Shown in pieces: positions 61,259 through 64,000 of a DNA stretch of 64,000 nt. Both the position numbers and the translations under genes were made by a program. Source of the DNA: Pelagibius sp036570545. GTDB lineage: Bacteria; Pseudomonadota; Alphaproteobacteria; Kiloniellales; Kiloniellaceae. Each line of letters begins with the position of its first letter. The first letter of the stretch is position 1. The stretch covers positions 6,569-70,568 of the forward strand of contig DATCXZ010000054.1 in NCBI GenBank assembly GCA_036570545.1. The letters run 5' to 3'. The notes beneath the pieces are model-generated. The model was not told the origin of the DNA and did no database searches. It saw only the letters and a program-made list of their open reading frames with translations.

Positions 61259-62431
61259 ATGCCGGATGGAAGCGACAGCCTGGCCGTGAAGGTCGTCAGC
61301 CGCATCGCCGAGGTGCCGGCCGCCGCCTGGGATGCTTGCGCCGGCGACAATCCCTTCGTCTCCCATGCTTTCCTCGATGCCCTGGAGGAAAGCGGCTCGG
61401 CGAGCGCCGAGACCGGCTGGCTGCCGCAGCATCTGGTGTTGCCGTCACCGGACGGGAGCGGCCTGCTCGGCTGCGCGCCGCTCTATCTGAAGAGTCACTC
61501 CTACGGCGAGTACGTCTTCGACTGGAACTGGGCGGATGCCTATGAGCGCGCCGGCGGGCGCTACTACCCGAAACTGCAGTGCTCGGTGCCCTTCACGCCG
61601 GCGACCGGCCCGCGCCTGCTGGTCAATCCCGCCGCCGACCGCGCGGAAGTCGAGGCGGGCCTCGTCGCGGCCATGCTGGAACTGGCACGGCGCCACCGCG
61701 TCTCCTCGCTGCACATCACCTTTCCGCCCCGGGAGCAGTACGAGCGCTTTGGCACATTCGGCCTGCTGCAGCGCCTGGGCGTGCAGTACCACTGGCAGAA
61801 CCACGACTACGCCGACTTCGACGCCTTCCTCGCATCCCTCGCCTCACGCAAGCGCAAGGCCATCAAGAAGGAGCGCCGCAAGGTGGCCGAGAGCGGCATC
61901 CGCTTGACGCCGCTCAGCGGCCGCGACATCGAGCCGCGCCACTGGGACGCCTTCTTCGAATTCTACATGGCAACCGCCGACCGCAAGTGGGGCCAGCCTT
62001 ACCTCACCCGCGACTTCTTCCACCTGCTCGGCGAGCGCCTCGCCGACAGGACCGTGCTGATGATGGCAGACTATCAGGGCGAGCTCGTTGCCGGCGCCCT
62101 GAACCTGAAATCCTCCGACACCCTCTACGGACGCAACTGGGGCTCGCTCGGACGCTTCCGCTTCCTGCACTTCGAGACCTGCTACTATCAGGCCATCGAC
62201 TACGCCATCGCCCACGGTCTCGCGCGGGTCGAGGCCGGTGCCCAGGGCGAGCACAAGATCCAGCGCGGCTATTTGCCCTCACCCACCTACAGCGCCCATT
62301 GGATCGCCGATGCGGGCTTCAGCCGGGCGATCGAAGACTTTCTGGCGCGCGAGCGCCGCGCCATCGAGCGCGAGATCGCCGCGCTCGAGGACTACAGCCC
62401 GTTCAAGGAAGAGACCTGCGGAGAAGGCTAG
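61259..62431 (+). CDS. COG3146-type GNAT/FemAB-like acyltransferase
   Basis: A 390-residue protein of the DUF482/COG3146 group, recognised from NPFVSHAFLDALEESGSA, YGEYVFDWNWADAYERAG, YYPKLQCSVPFTPATG and VEAGAQGEHKIQRGYLP. The group has a double GNAT fold and is predicted to be an N-acyltransferase; its substrate is not established. Its stop is just before a long palindromic repeat that separates it from the convergent response regulator gene. Confidence 0.8.
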   Translation: MPDGSDSLAVKVVSRIAEVPAAAWDACAGDNPFVSHAFLDALEESGSASAETGWLPQHLVLPSPDGSGLLGCAPLYLKSHSYGEYVFDWNWADAYERAGGRYYPKLQCSVPFTPATGPRLLVNPAADRAEVEAGLVAAMLELARRHRVSSLHITFPPREQYERFGTFGLLQRLGVQYHWQNHDYADFDAFLASLASRKRKAIKKERRKVAESGIRLTPLSGRDIEPRHWDAFFEFYMATADRKWGQPYLTRDFFHLLGERLADRTVLMMADYQGELVAGALNLKSSDTLYGRNWGSLGRFRFLHFETCYYQAIDYAIAHGLARVEAGAQGEHKIQRGYLPSPTYSAHWIADAGFSRAIEDFLARERRAIEREIAALEDYSPFKEETCGEG

Positions 62432-62438
62432 GGTAGCC

Positions 62439-62577
62439 TAGAGCAGATCAGGGTCGGATGGAATCGCCGGAGGCGATCCACCGACCCTGTGAATCTGCTC
62501 TACCCTTTTGAAGTAGATCGGATTCACGTGGCCAGATGGAACCGCGCCGCGGTTCCATCCGACCACGATCCGATCTA
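62439..62577. repeat. Two adjacent long palindromic repeats
   Basis: First unit: TAGAGCAGAT (62439-62448) pairs with ATCTGCTCTA (62493-62502), and inside it CAGGGTCGG (62449-62457) pairs with CCGACCCTG (62481-62489). Second unit: TAGATCGGAT (62514-62523) pairs with ATCCGATCTA (62568-62577), with CGTGG/CCACG and ATGGAACCGCG/CGCGGTTCCAT inside. Both share a GATGGAA core. They fill the gap between two convergent genes, and the second ends on the stop codon of the response regulator. They look like a dispersed REP/MITE-type element. Confidence 0.8.
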
Positions 62578-63399
62578 GTCGTCGCCAAGGCGCGCCATCA
62601 GCCGGACCCGCTGCGGCAGCTCCAGCGCCAGGGCCTGGTTGCAGCCCCGGACCCAGCCTTCGCGGAAGCCGCTCTGGGTCGCGATCCGCTCGTAGTTCTC
62701 GAGCAGCGTCTCGATCTCGCCGTGGTCCACGAGGGCTGTCCTGAGCATCAGCTTGCGCAGGAAACGCTTGCCGGCGGGGGATGCGACGACGACTTCGGAC
62801 AGCGCGGACTCCATGAGCCCAGCGAGATAGCCGAAGCGCTGCAGGAGTTCGCCTTCGAAATCGCCGGCCCTCGACCCCACGAATTCCACTAGCAAGTCGA
62901 GGCTGGCCGCATCGCTCGTGGCCTCCAGCCCCGCCCTGGCGCGGGCCTGGTCCTCCATCTGGGCGACGATGCCTTCGAGCTGGGCAATGGCCCGCTCCCG
63001 GCGCTGGTCGATGTCTTCGAGCGCGCCCCGGCGCGACCAGTACTGCACGCGCTCCAGAATCTCCGCCAGTGGCGACGTCTTCATGAGGTAGTCGTCGCCG
63101 CCGGCCAGCAGACACTCGAGAAGGGTCTCCGGCCGGTCGAGCGCGGTCAGGAAGAGGATGGGACAGCGGCTCAGCCCCTGCAGCTTGCGGATGCGGCTGC
63201 AGGTTTCGATGCCGTTCATGCGCGGCATCATGATGTCGAGAACGATGAGCTGGGGGTTGTTGACCTTGTGCAGCAGGGCGATCGCCTTCTCGCCATCGCC
63301 GACCGCCATCACCGTGAGGCCGGCGGCTTCGAGCAGGTCGGTATAGAGGCGTCGCAGCTTTTCGTTGTCTTCGACCAGGATAATGGGTTTCAGCGACAA
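62575..63399 (-). CDS. Response regulator with a C-terminal helical domain
   Basis: A 274-residue protein. Residues 1-125 are a receiver domain: VEDNE (9-13), phospho-acceptor Asp55 in VLDIMMPRMNG, LTALDR and a lysine in YLMKTSP. Instead of a DNA-binding domain there is a coiled-coil-like stretch (RRERAIAQLEGIVAQMED) and a helical region (about 150-270) that I do not recognise. It may signal through protein contact. Its TAG stop lies in the end of the palindromic repeat. No kinase is adjacent. Confidence 0.8.
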   Translation of the reverse strand: MSLKPIILVEDNEKLRRLYTDLLEAAGLTVMAVGDGEKAIALLHKVNNPQLIVLDIMMPRMNGIETCSRIRKLQGLSRCPILFLTALDRPETLLECLLAGGDDYLMKTSPLAEILERVQYWSRRGALEDIDQRRERAIAQLEGIVAQMEDQARARAGLEATSDAASLDLLVEFVGSRAGDFEGELLQRFGYLAGLMESALSEVVVASPAGKRFLRKLMLRTALVDHGEIETLLENYERIATQSGFREGWVRGCNQALALELPQRVRLMARLGDD

Positions 63400-63695
63400 G
63401 ATAGGCGGTCCCGAGGCGCGGCCGGCCGAAGCTCTGCGGCGCTCTCCCGCGCGGGACAGCAGCTTGCAACGCGAAACGGCCGCCAGCGCCGACAGATGAG
63501 CGAGGCGTCTTAGACGCGGAAGATAGGGCCGAAACCCTTAACGGGAGGTGAAGCTTTGCCCGCCGGCACCCGCCGAGCGCCGCAGATTTCCAAGGCTTTT
63601 TCGGCTATTGCCCAAGCGGACTATCGCCAGTCAGTTGCAAGGCCGCTAGGATTACACTCTTTCTTGGCCGATTTCCCGCAAGAGAGGAAAACGTC

Positions 63696-64000
63696 GTGAC
63701 ACGCATGATGATCCGGGCCTTCGCGGCCGCCCTCGCCCTCTGCGGTGTCCTGCCGCGGCCTGCCGCCGCGGTCGACCTCGCCCTGGTGCTGCTGAACGAC
63801 GTCTCCCGCAGCATGGACGAAGTCGAATACGCCCTGGTGAAGGACGGTTACCGCGCCGCCTTCGCCGATCCCGAGGTCATCGCCGCCCTCGTTGGCAATG
63901 GCGACGGCGTCGCCGTCGCCTACGTCGAGTTCTCCGGCAAGGACGAGATCAGCCAGGTGCTCGACTGGCAGGTGCTGACCGACGCAGCCTCGGCGCGGGC
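63696..64000 (+). CDS. DUF1194 (von Willebrand A-like) secreted protein, N-terminal part
   Basis: About 101 residues are visible before the right edge. A signal peptide (MMIRAFAAALALCGVLPRPA) is followed by VDLALVLLNDVSRSMDEVEY, the DxSxS metal-binding motif of a vWA-type domain, and then KDGYRAAFADPEVIAALV. This is the start of DUF1194, a secreted family of unknown function in alphaproteobacteria. The GTG at 63696 is behind AGAGAGG; the ATG at 63705 is an alternative. Confidence 0.83.
   Translation, partial: MTRMMIRAFAAALALCGVLPRPAAAVDLALVLLNDVSRSMDEVEYALVKDGYRAAFADPEVIAALVGNGDGVAVAYVEFSGKDEISQVLDWQVLTDAASAR

Noticed and set aside
59731..61350. 539-residue minus-strand frame antisense to the glutamine synthetase relative
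   Set aside because: No domain is seen in it, while the opposite strand shows catalytic motifs.
1..64000. tRNA, rRNA, CRISPR array, insertion sequence or phage gene
   Set aside because: None was recognised on reading; a dedicated tRNA scan was not possible.

Overview
The window is about 64 kb of high-GC, densely coded bacterial DNA. Most genes carry strong third-position GC, so long antisense open frames are common. The gene families (a B12-dependent NrdJ, a DUF6352 protein, a DUF1194 protein, a COG3146 acetyltransferase) suggest an alphaproteobacterium, probably of the Rhodospirillales type. That is inference from family resemblance; there is no rRNA to confirm it. I saw no rRNA, tRNA, CRISPR array, transposase or phage gene.

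About 50 kb (0.5-51.6 kb) is one large exopolysaccharide (EPS) region of the kind that accompanies exosortase A (XrtA/EpsH) in other bacteria. The left end has a TPR protein (PrsT-like) divergent from a histidine kinase and a sigma-54 activator (PrsK/PrsR-like). A minus-strand operon follows (7.0-14.1 kb): two glycosyltransferases, a glutamine-dependent amidotransferase, an AlgD-like GDP-mannose dehydrogenase and an orphan MurF-like ligase. From 14.2 to 27.3 kb are three related ATP-grasp proteins, a fourth ATP-grasp ligase, a large secreted propeller/jelly-roll protein, a sulfotransferase, a glycosyltransferase, a polysaccharide deacetylase and an O-antigen-ligase-like polymerase. From 27.2 to 33.6 kb a minus-strand operon with start/stop overlaps encodes a heparinase-like protein, two sulfotransferases, a methyltransferase and a toroid-fold protein. 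Then come a secreted C-type-lectin-like protein, WecB, a Wzx-type flippase and a glycosyltransferase broken by a one-base frameshift. From 38.3 to 46.2 kb lie the assembly genes (tyrosine kinase, chain-length protein, two glycosyltransferases, initiating phosphoglycosyl transferase, GalE). On the plus strand from 46.7 to 51.6 kb are a small membrane ORF, the export lipoprotein, a mannose-1-phosphate guanylyltransferase, a second cis-prenyltransferase, a stand-alone phosphomannose-isomerase-type cupin and a secreted beta-helix protein.

Together these genes describe a nearly complete Wzx/Wzy-type pathway. GDP-mannose is made and probably oxidised to GDP-mannuronate. Chains start on a polyprenyl phosphate, are built by GT4 enzymes, flipped, polymerised, length-controlled and exported. 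The chain is probably decorated by sulfation, methylation and deacetylation. I suggest, as a hypothesis, that the ATP-grasp and Mur-ligase enzymes add amino acids or other amines to uronic acid carboxyls. Two lyase-like folds (heparinase and beta-helix) and two secreted carbohydrate-binding-like proteins would trim or bind the product. The exosortase and any PEP-CTERM substrate are absent from the window.

The right-hand 12 kb is ordinary chromosome: a DUF6352 protein, an EamA transporter, NrdJ with possible NrdR boxes and a clear terminator, an SLC13 permease that seems to lack an internal segment, a RidA protein, a glutamine synthetase relative, a COG3146 acetyltransferase, a pair of long palindromic repeats, a response regulator and the start of a DUF1194 gene. 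At the left edge is the beginning of an FAD-linked oxidase.
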